DNA of 64,000 nt, taken from contig NC_079209.1 in the NCBI RefSeq assembly GCF_026745355.1, forward strand, positions 29,603,347 through 29,667,346. Reading direction: 5' to 3'. The notes under the pieces are model-generated. The model was not told the DNA's origin. It ran no database searches and saw nothing but the letters and a program-made list of their open reading frames with translations. The DNA comes from Beta vulgaris subsp. vulgaris. Taxonomy: Eukaryota > Streptophyta > Magnoliopsida > Caryophyllales > Amaranthaceae. Of the stretch, positions 34,395-46,561 are shown one piece after another. Position numbers and translations under genes: made by a program. Positions within the stretch are counted from its first letter, which is position 1. Each line of letters opens with the position of its first letter.

Positions 34395-36888
34395 TGTAAT
34401 ACTCCGTATTTTGGGAGTTATTTCGTATTAATTTAGAAAATATAAAGAAGTTAATAAAAAGGTATTTTAGTATTATTTACAAAATAATAGGAATAAAATA
34501 ATGATATTATGAGCTGGTTTAGTAAATTTCGGAGTTTATAAAAGGTTAAACCGAATTTATTTGACGCTCGTCTCTCTCCTCTCCCTCTACCTCAGCCGAT
34601 TTTCAAACTCTTTCTCTCTTTCTCAGATTTTTCTCTGCCCTAACTCGTTGCTCTTCCTCTCTCCTCCTCCCTCTCGTCGCCTGTGTATTAGTGGTGCGAG
34701 GCTGTGCGAGACGAGCAACGAGCGGTGCAGAGTGACGAGCGTCCGAGGGCTGTGCGCCGTCGTGGTTCGAGTGCTACGACGAGGGTCGCGCTGAAGTGAG
34801 GGTTTTGTGCGAAAAGGAGAGCGGTGTTCGAGGGTTTTGTGCGCAAAGGTGAGGGGTGTTTGAGGGTTTTGTGCGCAAAGGTGAGCGGTGTTCGAAGTTC
34901 GTGCTTGAAGGCTTGTGCGAGTGACGAGGGGGTTATGTGCGACGAGTTTTGGACCTGTGCGAGGATGTCCGTGCGAGCGACGAGGGTCGCGGTTGAGTGT
35001 GGTCATGCGCGCGGGAATGGTGCTCGTGTGTGGTGTGGTGCGTCGTCACCGGAAGTTGGTCGCCGAAATTCTTTTGCCGGCGAAAGTTAGTGGTATAAAC
35101 CTATTATGTACTTAACTTATTATATCAGTTTTATTAGTTTAATATTATATTTACTGTTTTCGTAATTATGTAAGTTGTAATTAGTAATTAGTAATTAAAG
35201 TTGTTTAGTAATTAATTAGACTGTTTAACTAGTTAATTTATTATTCTGTTTTTAAGTTAAGAATCTGGTTAAGGTTTGTAATTGAATAAGATGGGACGTA
35301 GAAAAAGTGTATTACTGTCTGGTTAAAGTTACTATCTTATTATGCGTGACCTAATTTGTGGGACTTACAACTTTTGGACACAAGACCTAACTTTTAGACA
35401 TAAGGCCTAACTTTTGGACATAACACCTAACTCTTGGACATAAGACCTAACTTTTGGACATGGACCTAATTCTTGGACGTAAGACTGGACTTCTGGACAT
35501 AAGAAGTGGTTGGACTTATGACTTAATCGGTTTGGTAAAATAGTGGACTAATGACACTAACTATGTTTAGTTGCTCACTAACTTTGACTCTTGAAAGACG
35601 CTAAATCCACTAGAATAGAAAAGTAACGAAAGTTCTTAATAAGGTATTAGCTATCGTTTAATTCGAATCATTAGATCGTTATGGTCTTAGTACGTAGTAG
35701 TTGTTAGTGTTATCAAGGACGTAGCACTAAAGCTTTTTATTAACGGTTTAGGTCCCAATTTCATAAGCGGCTCGTTCAATTAAGACAGAGAAAATTCTCC
35801 GCTACAAGGTACGTACGCGTACCAATTTAATTCCAAGTTTTAGTATCATGATTAGGTTGCAATTCATTTTATTGGAACCTAGAAGTATGATAGGTAACAT
35901 TTGATTGTGATTGTTTGGTTAGACGTTTGTAACGTGAAATCAATATGTTGCATTGAGATGCGAAGTTCTATCATAGTGTAAATATAAGCATTTTTAATCT
36001 GATCCATAATGTAACGAGAGTGTTACCAGGGATAAGATTTGAGCATTGTAATTAAGAGAACATGTAATGACTCTTTGAGGTTATGAAAAGAATAGACAGT
36101 AGTAACAGTGAATTATGGCAATAACTTGTAGCTGGACTCCCTACAAGTAATGAACAATAGGGGAGTGTGGGACTTGTCTACACTCCTACGCAGGCCTACT
36201 GTGACGACAGTAGTGTCCATATTTTTGATAACTTAAGTAGGCGGAAGGTTCCGTTCGATCTTGGGGGTATGCATACTAAGGTGATGGGTGTGAGACGGAA
36301 CAAAACCGTATTTGCATTTCATCTAATAGACCAAGTTGTCTATTAAGGATTCAGTAGCCCGTATGATTCTAGTAAGATGACGGTGCCCATTCGATGCCAA
36401 ATAAAGAAGGATTAAAGGATGTAACATAACGTAGTAGCATATATCAGATTGTTCATGTGTGCATCATTTATGTTCATATTTTTCAATGGTTCATTACGTA
36501 CTCACCATAGCTGATTCTGTGTGTTATTATGTGTTTGTTGACCTGTGATGAACTATTGACGCTTCAATGGGGAGCAGACTAGGTGTGCTGGTGCTGCTGA
36601 ATGATATCAAGCATACGGGGGCTAGTCTTTAGTTTTGAAGTTAATCATTTTGGATTAAGTATTATTGGATTTTATAGAACGTTCTTAAATGGTTTGAGGT
36701 TTGAATAAAAGGGTCATCTATGATTCCCGAGTTGTACTTACAATTTTAATTTCGCTACATTTTAGTTTTTGAGACAATAATTTGAGTTACCATTTTTCTA
36801 TTTATGCCTTGCGTTCCATCGCGGCGGTAACACTCCCAAAGTCGATGTGACGTAGCTGTAGACGTGTATGGATTTTGGGGGTGTTACA
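34395..36888 (+). repeat. Element B 3' LTR (2494 bp)
   Basis: Starts TGTAATACTCCG and ends GGGGGTGTTACA, followed by TSD GTTTT. It lacks the roughly 110-bp TATA-containing segment of the 5' LTR and shows scattered substitutions and single-base indels relative to it. Confidence 0.92.
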
Positions 36889-36893
36889 GTTTT

Positions 36894-37220
36894 ATGGCTT
36901 TGTCCCTGTGATGACCCGTTTGGTGAGCAGAATTTACAGGTTGATTGATGCATACTTCGCATGGGGGAGCTAGTGAGGAGTAATACATAGCTTAGTATAG
37001 CAGTAGTTATTTTTATAATTTTCATTGTCATAGTAGCAACAATAAATTTTTTTATTTATCAATAAAGAGAAGTTATTATTATTAATTCCGCTGCATTGTT
37101 AAATTAGTAGTTAGTAGTTTTAGCCTTTAACGTTATCACGTGGCGGTATACTCTCATGTTTCTCAAGTGTTTTATATTAAAAAATATTCTTCAAAAAGAG
37201 AGAAATTTGGGGGTGTTACA
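36894..37220 (+). repeat. Element A 3' LTR, second part
   Basis: Continues the LTR broken at 7190: ATGGCTTTGTCCCTGTGATG aligns with about 41527 in the second family copy. It ends GGGGGTGTTACA at 37220. Confidence 0.9.
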
Positions 37221-37381
37221 CTTAGACACCTATTTTTACCTAATTTTGACTTATTTTACGAATTAGTATGTGAGTCAACTTACTTTTACAGGAAGTTGGT
37301 GGTATATATGTCTTACTTGCTTTGTCTCTTGCATTGCTTGCTTTAAGTTTCGAGGACAAAACTTCTTTTAAGGGGATAGTC
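37221..37381 (+). mobile_element. 3' UTR fragment of a second element A-family copy
   Basis: Aligns with 5426-5586 (CTATTTTTACCTAATTTTGA, TTCGAGGACAAAACTTC, purine tract) and leads straight into another LTR at 37382. It begins exactly at the LTR end 37220, with no primer site between. The simplest reading is that element A inserted into the 3' UTR of an older relative whose remainder lies left of the window. Confidence 0.75.
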
Positions 37382-37749
37382 TGTAATACTCCGTATTTTT
37401 AGTAAGTTATTAGTTATAATTTTTAAAAGGTTTTATATACTAAAAAGGCTTTTTATTAATTATAAAGGTTTTAAATATGCTTTTATATCAGATTATGGGT
37501 TTTTCAAATAGACTCTAGCCCAAATTAAGTATTGGGCCTAAGTTCACAAATCTAATCCAAGTAATTGGTTAATAAAATTAAAAATATTTAAAAATAAAAA
37601 TTCAAAAAGGATATACAAAAGATTTATAAAAAGAAAGAGAAAAAAAATAAAAAAAAATATAGCAAAGCATTGACTTCGGCAACTCACTGCCAGGGAACTA
37701 AGTTCATGTTTATTAAACTTTAGTTACTTTATTTATCTTTTGATTTTAA
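37382..37749 (+). repeat. LTR of second element A-family copy, first part
   Basis: TGTAATACTCCGTATTTTTA start, homologous to 5587 onward. It is interrupted by the solo LTR at 37750 and resumes at 40313. Confidence 0.9.
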
Positions 37750-40307
37750 TGTAACACTCCGATAATTCTCTCTTTTTAGAAAATACTCTTATAATATACA
37801 AGTAGAGAATTCCCAAGTATTATCGCCCGTGTGATAACGTATTAGCTTATTCCGAATTTTGCAGCAGAAAATAATCAACTAAACTTTAAACTTTATTATA
37901 AATATATAAATAAGTATTTAAAACCACCAATCTAAATGAGTCTACTTAACAACAATATAAAATATGTTCTTATAAATGCAGAAAAGAAATTATACTAGTT
38001 ACACAATCCCTTCATTCCAGATTCTCAATGATGCACATCTGCGAACCTGTAATGTCAATGCTATACTGAATCTGCTCACCATAAAGAATCATCACAGGAT
38101 CAATAAGGCAAACCCATGATCGCACACACAAAAAACGCGCGTAATCAGCAAAGTTGAGTACTACATACTAAAACATAAGCATTCCTAACATGATACTAAT
38201 AAATAATATGTAGACATAAATAAAAATATAATTATATAGTATTCTGCAGATAACTTTTACTGAACTAAACTCTAAACATCTTTATATTAATTTAATGGAA
38301 TAGTTATTGGACTTGAGTTGTCTTATCTACTAATTCCTTCACCTACGAAGACGAAATACGGGAGCTACCACGTATTCCAGAAATGACCTGCGATATCGAG
38401 GAACCTTTGCTAACTTGAAAAAGAAATGGTGATCAATCCATCTCCTGTAAAAAGTCATGGCTCGCTCACCATGTACCCCAACTCCTAATGTCCAACTCTA
38501 GACGTGCACCAGTCTAAAGTCTATAACTATTCTCGTTACATTTTACGTTATTTACATGTTATCACTTGTGATGACACACATACAAGCAATCATAGAAATA
38601 CAAATCAACCAAGCACAACTGAACTTCTTTTATCTTATGATTTCATAAGTGATCACAACTTACAATCCAAGACTTACTTTCTTTAAATCTCAACTTTCTT
38701 ATTTGTTGAACCTAGCCAACAATAATCTTACCTTTAAAAAGGCATAACTTATCAACTTACCAAATAAGGCCCACAATCCTCATAAGATAATAAAATAATA
38801 CTTGCCAGGAGTACATGAACAACATGATTCAATTCTCTATAACGTATATCAATTCCTCATGCGAATTAATAAATAAACTTTCTTTTCATGCTTGTATCAA
38901 ATAATCCATACAAACTTACAATCCGGTACTCATAATAAATCTCAATTCACATGCTTGCACACAAGCATAAAACATGTAACAATCAAATACTGGAAATCAT
39001 ATATGTATGAACATAACAAGTTCCTATACATGATACTAAAAATCTCTTAAACATGATACTAATCACATAGCACACAATTATGTACATACCTCGTGTAAAC
39101 TAGCCTGTAGGCCACTTTTTAACTCTATAAAAGTTCCCTACGAAATATTCTCCGCCTAGAAAACAACATAACCGAAATTAATAATCTTAAATAAAAATTA
39201 CAGCAGCTTTAAATTATTTAAAATCCCCTCTAAATATGTTAAAATTTGATTTCAACATCAAAACTCCAATTATTTTTAATTCCTAGCATAGTACTACCAT
39301 ACTAGTAATTAAAAACTCTTAAAACTCCATAAATAAAACTCTTTCTGAAATTCCAGCAACTTTTGAAATCATAAAACCTCTTAAAATATATGTAAATATG
39401 ATTAAAAACATAATTTAAGACAATCTCATAGTGTACAACATAACACTATGATTTTCTAATAACTAACAACCTAAAAACCCATGCTTTGATGATTAAAACT
39501 TCAATTTAAAAATAATAACAAATCTGAAATTTTATTCTTTCAATATATAATATATATGAAATTAATATATAAGAAAACGAGGAAAAGAATAAAAACGAAA
39601 AAGGAAGAAAAAGAGTGAGATACCGAAATCGCGAGTGAAATATGGCAGCAAAATTGCGAAACTTGCAAAGGCCATAACTAATAGAATAAGAATTGGAATT
39701 GAATGATTCTTGAGCCTAAATTCAATAACTTTTCGAGATCTATAATTTTCAAGAAGGAAGTTTTGGCTAAAAATAAACGGAACTATAAGAAATCTGGCCA
39801 ATCAGATTCGGGTGAGAGAAAAAACGAGTGAAGGGAGGGAAAAAAACATGAGGAGATAGAGAACAGAAAGTGGCGTGTGATTTGGTGAGAGGAGAGAGAA
39901 AAATAAATCTTGTGTGGATAAATTAATTGAGTATTAGGATATTTATAAAGAGCTTCTCTTTTGGGCTTAGGAAAAGGAGATTGGGCTCAATTAGAATTGA
40001 TGATGAATAGGAAAATAGAACTCCTAACATCATATGACTCCTCTTTCCTAGTATACTTACAATTTAAGTTCCTCAAGTCCACTTAGACTTTTTTCCAAAT
40101 CAAATCAGTATTTAAAATATTTATCAAAGCATGCTTAATTAAAATATTCTCAACTTTATTAAGTCATGAAAAATAATTTCGTTTGACTTTTAAAATTGTT
40201 AACCTTTTTAAATAGTCAAATCATTTCAAAACTAATTTGGGTTTAAATATAAATATATAAATACTTAAATATATTTATAAAATCCTTTAAAATTATGGGG
40301 GATTACA
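37750..40307 (-). mobile_element. Solo LTR, family S, minus orientation
   Basis: 2558 bp. Plus-strand ends TGTAACACTCCGATAATTC and GGGGGATTACA are the reverse complement of the family termini at 28096-30604. TSD TTTAA at 37745-37749 and 40308-40312. No internal region remains. Confidence 0.92.
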
Positions 40308-40312
40308 TTTAA

Positions 40313-41853
40313 GCATCTAGACTATTTATCGTATGGAATATTCTTCTATTCTAGCTATATGATCATAAAGAAATAGTATATCCTAGCTAAAATTAATTAT
40401 CTTTTCTCAAAAATCCAACTTTTAGTTTCCTAGCCCTAGTACAACTTTACCTATCCAACTAGTATAAATAGGGGCATCCATCTCTCATATTATTCATGCC
40501 AAATTTGAGGAATACATCTCTTTTCTCAAGTTTAAACTCTCTTTCCCTCTTAGCCTACCTTCTCTCTTTTCTCCTTAGTAGTTATTAATTTTTAAGGTGC
40601 GTGTATATGTAGATTTTTAAATATTGTTCTGCATACGTAGTATCATGTTTTTAGGGTTATTATTTTTTAGATTGAAATACATGTCTTATGAGTCTTGTTA
40701 TGAACTTTATGAGTTTTACTATGATTATTACAAGCTACATGAGTATGTTAAAAGTTATGACTTATTATGAACATGCTATAGTTTATAGTTAATCGTAGGT
40801 TCCGTCATCAAAAGTAGAGCAAAATAATATGTCGTATAAAATTGTCGTGCTTATGTTAGTACTCTGAATAAATCCACATGTATTAGTCACTTTTATTATG
40901 TCATGGTCACACATGTCAGTAAACTAAATTGATAGTATGCTATGTCATGTGCCAACATGTTAGACATAATAAGCATGACTTGTTAATCAGTTACAGTGCC
41001 GTATGTTATCAAATATTATTAATTTAGTTCTTCCTCTATAATTAGGAGTTCAAGATTATTTCATGATTTAGTTCTTAATTTTATGCCTTTATATGGCTAC
41101 AGTTCTATACAAGGATTACTATTATTCTTTTTAAAGGATGATTATTTTTGAAACATTTTTATTAGTTATATGGTCTTTTATGATCACCATTATAAAGAGG
41201 CAACGACTTGCTATTTATTAGTAAGAACGGTAGCCATTATATGATTTACCCATTTACGTTTTGTATAAGTCATGTGGACAAGGTAGTTCCCCTTGTAATA
41301 GACTCGTTAAGGAATACTAAACTTGGGGGGTGTGCACACTTTAGGAAAGGTACCTAGGCAAGGAAAAAGAGTTTTTATTAAAGTTATATAGTTTATTTTA
41401 TACAAGTGTTACAAGTATCCAAGGAAGGTTTATAAAAATAATTTGAATGTTTCATAAGGTATTTAAATTTCCGCATATACATGTACTCAGTATTTTTACT
41501 GACACGCTTTTATTTGATTGTTTGTTTTATGGCTTTGTCCCTGTGATGACCCTTTTGGTGAGTAGAATTTACAGGTTGATTGATGCATACTTCGTATGGG
41601 GGAGCTAATAAGGAGTAATACATAGCTTAGTTTAGTAGTTATTATTTTTATAATTCCCTTTGTCATAGTAGAAACAATAATTTTTATTTATCAATAAAGA
41701 GAAGTTATTATTATTAATTCCGCTACATTGTTAAATTAGTAGTTAGTAGTTTTAGCCTTTAACGTTATCACGTGGCGGTAATACTCTCAAGTTTCTCAAC
41801 TGTTTTATATTAAAATATATTCTTCAAAAATAGAGATATTTGGGAGTGTTACA
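40313..41853 (+). repeat. LTR of second element A-family copy, second part
   Basis: Resumes GCATCTAGACTATTTATC (as at 5931), with a TATAAATAG box at 40463, and ends GGGAGTGTTACA at 41853. About 60 bp of unassigned sequence separates it from the copia element. Confidence 0.9.
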
Positions 41854-41915
41854 TTTTAATTAAGTGTCAATGTTAGTTAAAATGTTAGTTAAAGTAGTTG
41901 AGTTGTTTTCGTTAA

Positions 41916-42986
41916 TGTTGTATTCCATGTTTTGAATAGTTTTGACGATGTCAAATACTTAGGTTAATTTTACTATATAGTTTTATTTTGCGAAAAATAT
42001 AAAATACCAAAAATAATGTAATGTTCAAATTTGCGTTAATATCTTGTGGAGAAAGATTAATCATTTAATCTAAGTCAAGATATTTATTTGATATACTTTG
42101 AATATTTATTATAAGGTATGTTTAATATTCTAGTAACTTAGAATCTTTGAATAAAAGATTCTTTAAGTTATTAGATATTTTGTTGCTGTTGGAATTGTTT
42201 GAAAAACAGATTGAAAATAGCGTGGAGATGATCCTTGAAAATCTCCAACAAACTCCATCTACCTGTGTGAAAATAGTTGGAGTAAGCGTGGCTGAAATTG
42301 TGGAACTAAATCCTTGAAGATCTCCAACTAACTCCTCCACCTGTGCATTACTTGCTGTAAGATTAAACCACTAACGGAAAGTAGTGGGAAGTTTATTTTC
42401 CATTGCAAGAAGAGTGGAGGAAGTGCAGCGAAATTAAGCCATGATCTTCATAACTCCACTTGTGCATTTGAGGAGAACATGGAGCACAACATGACCAGTA
42501 GAAGAAGATTTGCAACAGCTATATAAGAAGAAATTATTTAAAGAAAAACTTGAGAACTTTCAAGCGAAAAAGTCTATCACTACTTAGAAAGTTTTTCCTG
42601 TAATTTCTTCTTCATTCAACATACTCTTTATTGTAATATTCATAGTGTATGGGTGAGAGAAAATTAAGAGAATATCCTTATATTCAGGATAAAGAGAAAG
42701 AGAAAGAGAAAGAAAAGAGAGAAGACTTCGAGTGAAGTCAAGAGAGAATAGTCACGTGTTCAGGGGGAACAAGGCGACTAAAGAACAAGTTCCTAGAGGA
42801 ACAGAGAAGGTCCGAGTTCAGGTTGTACAAAAGAGAGTCTTTTGGCCTAAGTATATTAAAGAGAATTGAGTCAAAATCCCTCGTGGTCAAGGTTTTTCTT
42901 CCTATCGGGCCTAGGAAGTTTTCCTTGTAAAAATCTCGTGTGCTTGTCTCTTTCTAATTTCAAGTTTGTTTTAATTCCGCATTACA
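41916..42986 (+). repeat. SIRE-type 5' LTR, truncated at its 3' end
   Basis: Near-identical to 46562-47632. The last roughly 73 bp present in the 3' LTR are missing, so the deletion began inside U5. A TATATAAG box lies at 42520. Confidence 0.88.
42520..42527 (+). promoter_or_regulatory. TATA-like box of SIRE-type LTR
   Basis: TATATAAG, repeated in the 3' LTR near 47166. It is a likely core promoter. Confidence 0.5.
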
Positions 42987-44050
42987 ATAGGAGGAACTCA
43001 GAAGGATCAAGGAACTCGTGACCCTGGAAAGATCATATGAATCAACCATCACAAATAACTCAAGAAGCAACTAGAAGATTTGATCCAAAGCCTTGGAAAC
43101 ATCTAAATTCTCATCCTTTAGAATTAATGATATGAAAAGGGAACTCAAACGAGATCCAAAGTGAAGAATTTTTGTGCTTTTCACGTTTTCCTATCTATCA
43201 CCGAACCTAAGGACCATATGGAAGCATTCAAGGAGGCTGATTGGATCAACGCTATAGAACATAAGATAAATGAGTTCCAGAGGAACAAGGTTAGATGAAG
43301 ATTCAAATGGTAAGTGTGTAAACAAGAAGCAATATCGAGGTATGCTTAGTTCATTACTATACTTAACAACAAGTAGCCTGATATTTCTTTTAGTGTGGGT
43401 TTATGTACTTGATTCCAATCAAATCCCAAAGAATCTCATTTAACAGCAGTTAAGAGAATTCTGAGGAATTTGAAAGGAAGCAATTTCTTATGTTTGTTCT
43501 ATCCTGGAAGTAATTTATTTGACCTAATATTACGAATGCAGATTACGCTGGTGAATTGGTTAACTGCAAGAGCACATCTGGCATTATACAGTACCTAGGA
43601 TCAAGCTTGGTGTCATGGAACTCAAAGAAGCAAAATATTGCTGCCTTATTCACAGCAGAGGCAGAGTATGTGACTGCTACTATATGCTGCTCCCAGGTCC
43701 TCTTGGATCAAGCATCAAGTAAGAGATTTTGGCATTAAGTTTTAGTGTGTTCTTATCTACTGTGTTAATACTAGTGCTATTTCTGTCTTTGAGGATCCAG
43801 TTCATCATTCATGGGTCAAGCATATTCTCATTGGATATCACTTCCTTAAGTGTAGAAATAGGTCTTGTCAAACTTGATTTTTGTCCAACATAAAATCAAA
43901 TAGCTAACTTTTTGACTAAACAACTTCCTAGAGAAAAATTCGAGAAAATTCGCTTAGAGCCACGGATGATTAGAATTCATTGAGTGTGCTACTTCTAATA
44001 AAACCCTTAGTTACCGAATGACACTAAGTGACCAGCAACATTTTGTGATT
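42987..44050 (+). pseudogene. pol: SIRE-type pol remnant (RT thumb and RNase H)
   Basis: Scattered copia pol motifs with stops and deletions: EPKDHMEAFKEADWINAIEH (about 43200-43265) is the RT entry motif. KQYRGMLSSLLYLTTSSL and the PKESHLTAVKRILR-type motif (43325-43470) are late RT. ADYAGELVNCKSTSGIIQYL followed by SSLVSWNSKKQNIAALFTAE (43535-43680) is RNase H. The central RT, including the catalytic YVDD, is not present. The end of pol is near 43990. Confidence 0.85.
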
Positions 44051-44549
44051 TTCATCACCCATTGTACATCCATTGTAAAGGACTCACATTAGTCTTCATA
44101 ATACTCCCCTTATTGTCCATGCATATACTTGAGTAAAAATAGAAAGGTTGTTGTACATATAGATTGAATCTGTTACATGCATGAGTTCACATTTTCTATT
44201 CCTTTCCTTCTCTTCACGTAAATATTATTTTCTTTCTACCTTCATTTATTATCTTCTTTCATTCATCCCCCAAAAATTATTTTTTTTCAACGTACGTTTC
44301 ACCAACGTTCATGTACGAACTTAAAACTAAAATCATTCACCGGATTTAATGAAGGAAGGGAAAAGCCACATTTAATTCCTTCTCTCAATTCCCATAAATT
44401 AAACCCCAAAATAAAAACCCATCAAATCAAAACTAAATTTACACGGCACCTAAACACATTTATCCCAAAACCATTACCTCTGCAAAACCGCCTCTTACTC
44501 TCTTTCTCCGCAACTCCACCATCTTCATCTTCCTCACCTAAAACCCTAA

Positions 44550-45944
44550 ATGGCTCCCAAAAGAAAAACCTCCGAAGATACCATAGATTTTCCGGCTGAA
44601 AAGGCTTCTCCCCTGGTTGATTATAACGAAAGCGAGAATGAATCTTCCAACTCAAATGAAGATTCTCCGGGTTCTCAAGCAAATTCGACTGAAAATGAAG
44701 TGCTTTCTCCAAAGAAAAAAGAATATCAAGATGAGGCTGAAACAGAGCAAGAAAAAGAAATCTTGGTACCTACGAAAAGGGGTAAGAAATCAAAATCTTC
44801 TAAGTATATCATTGGGTTTTGTGTCGATTGCACCTGGTGTAAGAAAATTAAGTGGAATCAGTTTCTTGATCTTGTTAAGTTTCAAAAATGGGTCGAAGTT
44901 TTGAGTTTTGATGTAGGTCTTTATGAGAGTGAAATGAGTGAATTTGTTGCTAAGTTTGAAAATACCGAGGGTTTATGCATAAGTGTTGTCTCTGGAAAAT
45001 TGGTTACGTTCAATGCAAAGTCCTTAGGGGAATGGTTTGATGTACCTAATGAGGGGTACAAGGAATATGTGAAGGGTCAGACTAAGTTAAATGTGAAGGG
45101 GGCTTCAAACGCTACTGTTTTGAGTTACTTTAGGGGTAAGGAGTCTGACCAGTCCCTAGATTAGAAAGATCTCTCTCCTTTTCACAAATTCTTGTTTCAC
45201 TTAGTTTGGCGCTTTATTCTGCCAAGGACTTCCAAGAGGACTCAAGCGAGCTTCATGGATCTTTCCTTGACGTTTTGCCTTGCTAAGAGCATAAAAATAA
45301 ACTTTCCTGCTTTAATGATTTCTCACCTTTCCTACTGTATCTCCCACAACACCAAGGTGGGGTATGCTAACCTGATCTCTGTTATTCTCAAGAAAAATCA
45401 CATAAAACTCCCTTCCAGTACTTCTTTTGATCTGGAGCCTAATAACTATTTGACCAAGGAGACCTTATACAGGCTGTCTCTCAGGGTACAGGGTGGGATG
45501 TTAGACTTTGAGGTCGCGGAAACTAAAGGGAAGATTGAAACTGGGGTAAAGCGGAAGTTAGAGGAGGAGGTTAGTGCTGAAGGACCTAGGTCCGTGCGTA
45601 AGAGTAAGAGAATTGCTGAGACCAAGGCTCCCAAGGAACAGGATCCGGGGGCAGTTCATATTGATCTCGAGGAGGATCAAGTTCTTTCAGGAACGGGGAC
45701 AGTAGATTTTCCTCTTCTCTCTACCTCTGGTCTTCATGGTATACTGCATACAATTCAGGAGTCTCTGTCTCTTCTTCATAATAGAGTCCAGGGTCTTAAA
45801 GCAAGAGTTGCTCGTATTGATCTTCAGCAGGAGCAGATCCTCTTACGTGTGCAGAAGGGAGAATCAACTATTCGGGAGAAGATTGATTTTGTGGTCGGTG
45901 ATTTCCTTGTTCGTCCCAAGCTTTCGAAGCCCTCCAATCCCTAA
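44550..45944 (+). pseudogene. SIRE-type third ORF (env-like), one premature stop
   Basis: 464 codons from MAPKRKTSEDTIDFPAEKA to PKLSKPSNP, interrupted only by TAG at 45162-45164. The N-terminal 90 residues are acidic, Ser-rich and Lys-rich. The middle (about residues 90-320) resembles the 'putative plant transposon protein' domain found in the env-like ORFs of SIRE and Athila elements (for example FHKFLFHLVWRFILPRTSKR). The C-terminal part has a basic patch (RSVRKSKRIAETK) and a likely coiled coil (about 44 residues around ESLSLLHNRVQGLKARVARI). No clear signal peptide or transmembrane segment is seen, so an envelope role is not supported. Its near-intact state contrasts with the deleted gag-pol. 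Confidence 0.75.
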
Positions 45945-46561
45945 TCCCCTTCCCTCATTAATCTGATGAAACAATTTCTTTGGTTTGTACTAAATGGTGA
46001 CTTGTTGTTACTCTCTTTTATCACCCATCCTTTTCAGTGATAAAATATTTTGGTTTATCTCTTTTCTTTTCTTACTTTGTTCTCTTTTCTCTTTTTCTTA
46101 TTTTCATCTTGAACTCAGTTTGTACTTTTTCATGACTATGTGCTTTAATCTTCTCTTAATATGCTCATGATAATGTTCGGATGGCTAGTATTATTAGATG
46201 AGTGTTTAAGGTACTACGCATTGACTATGTTGTACATGAGGCACTCATAGAGTACTGCTGGGTCCTTATTGTTTTTTATGATGGCAAAAGGGGGAAGAAG
46301 TAGTGGCACATAAAAATTGCAATTCTAGTTCTCTTTCGGTTCAAGGTGATGATTTTTGAATTTTTCTTTTTCAAAACTGATTTATGTTAATTTAGTTTTA
46401 GTTTTCTGTTAGTTTAGTGTTTGATTCATTTTCTTAGTTATTTGTTAGTTTTCGTTTAAAGACTTTAGCTCATTTATTTTTCCTCTTGATTCTTTTGCTT
46501 TAGTTATTTAGTTATTGTTTTTATATGCCTCATATTTGCCATCATCAAAAAGGGGGAATAT
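45945..46561 (+). other. SIRE-type 3' non-coding region with polypurine tract
   Basis: T-rich sequence with no gene. It contains GATGGCAAAAGGGGGAAGAA (46281-46300) and, at the end, ATCATCAAAAAGGGGGAATA (46541-46560). The second is the polypurine tract before the LTR; the first looks like a duplicate, central-type tract. Confidence 0.7.

Larger units (their letters stand above)
7191..36888 (+). mobile_element. Element B: Tekay-type Ty3/gypsy retrotransposon, carrying elements C and D
   Basis: Bounded by two long LTRs (7191-9792 and 34395-36888) that both start TGTAATACT and end GGGGGTGTTACA. It is flanked by the 5-bp TSD GTTTT (7186-7190 and 36889-36893). Its internal region is 9793-10042, 16634-22193 and 33763-34394. 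The remainder is element C (10043-16633) and element D (22194-33762). It encodes an extra ORF upstream of gag, then gag, protease, RT, RNase H, integrase and a chromodomain-like tail, all broken. The RT and integrase closely resemble those of element A, so it belongs to the same clade, but the LTRs are a different family. Confidence 0.92.
1..37220 (+). mobile_element. Element A: Tekay-type Ty3/gypsy retrotransposon, 5' end outside window, 3' LTR split by element B
   Basis: The window opens inside this element. Its own parts are 1-7190 and 36894-37220; 7191-36888 is the inserted element B and 36889-36893 the second TSD copy. Domain order is gag, protease, RT, RNase H, integrase and a C-terminal chromodomain-like tail, which is the Ty3/gypsy order. 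The tail motif [12 protein letters not shown] followed by EEATWEAQAEMRKKY is typical of the Tekay/Del chromovirus clade. A purine-rich PPT at 5570-5586 precedes the 3' LTR, which begins TGTAATACTACG at 5587 and ends GTGTTACA at 37220. The coding region has many stops and frameshifts, so the copy is defective. Clade assignment is from family knowledge; the breaks are seen directly. Confidence 0.9.

Noticed and set aside
44550..45944. A viral envelope gene or an endogenous plant virus
   Set aside because: It sits between copia RNase H and a copia LTR, and lacks signal peptide and membrane segments; the SIRE-type third ORF explains it better.
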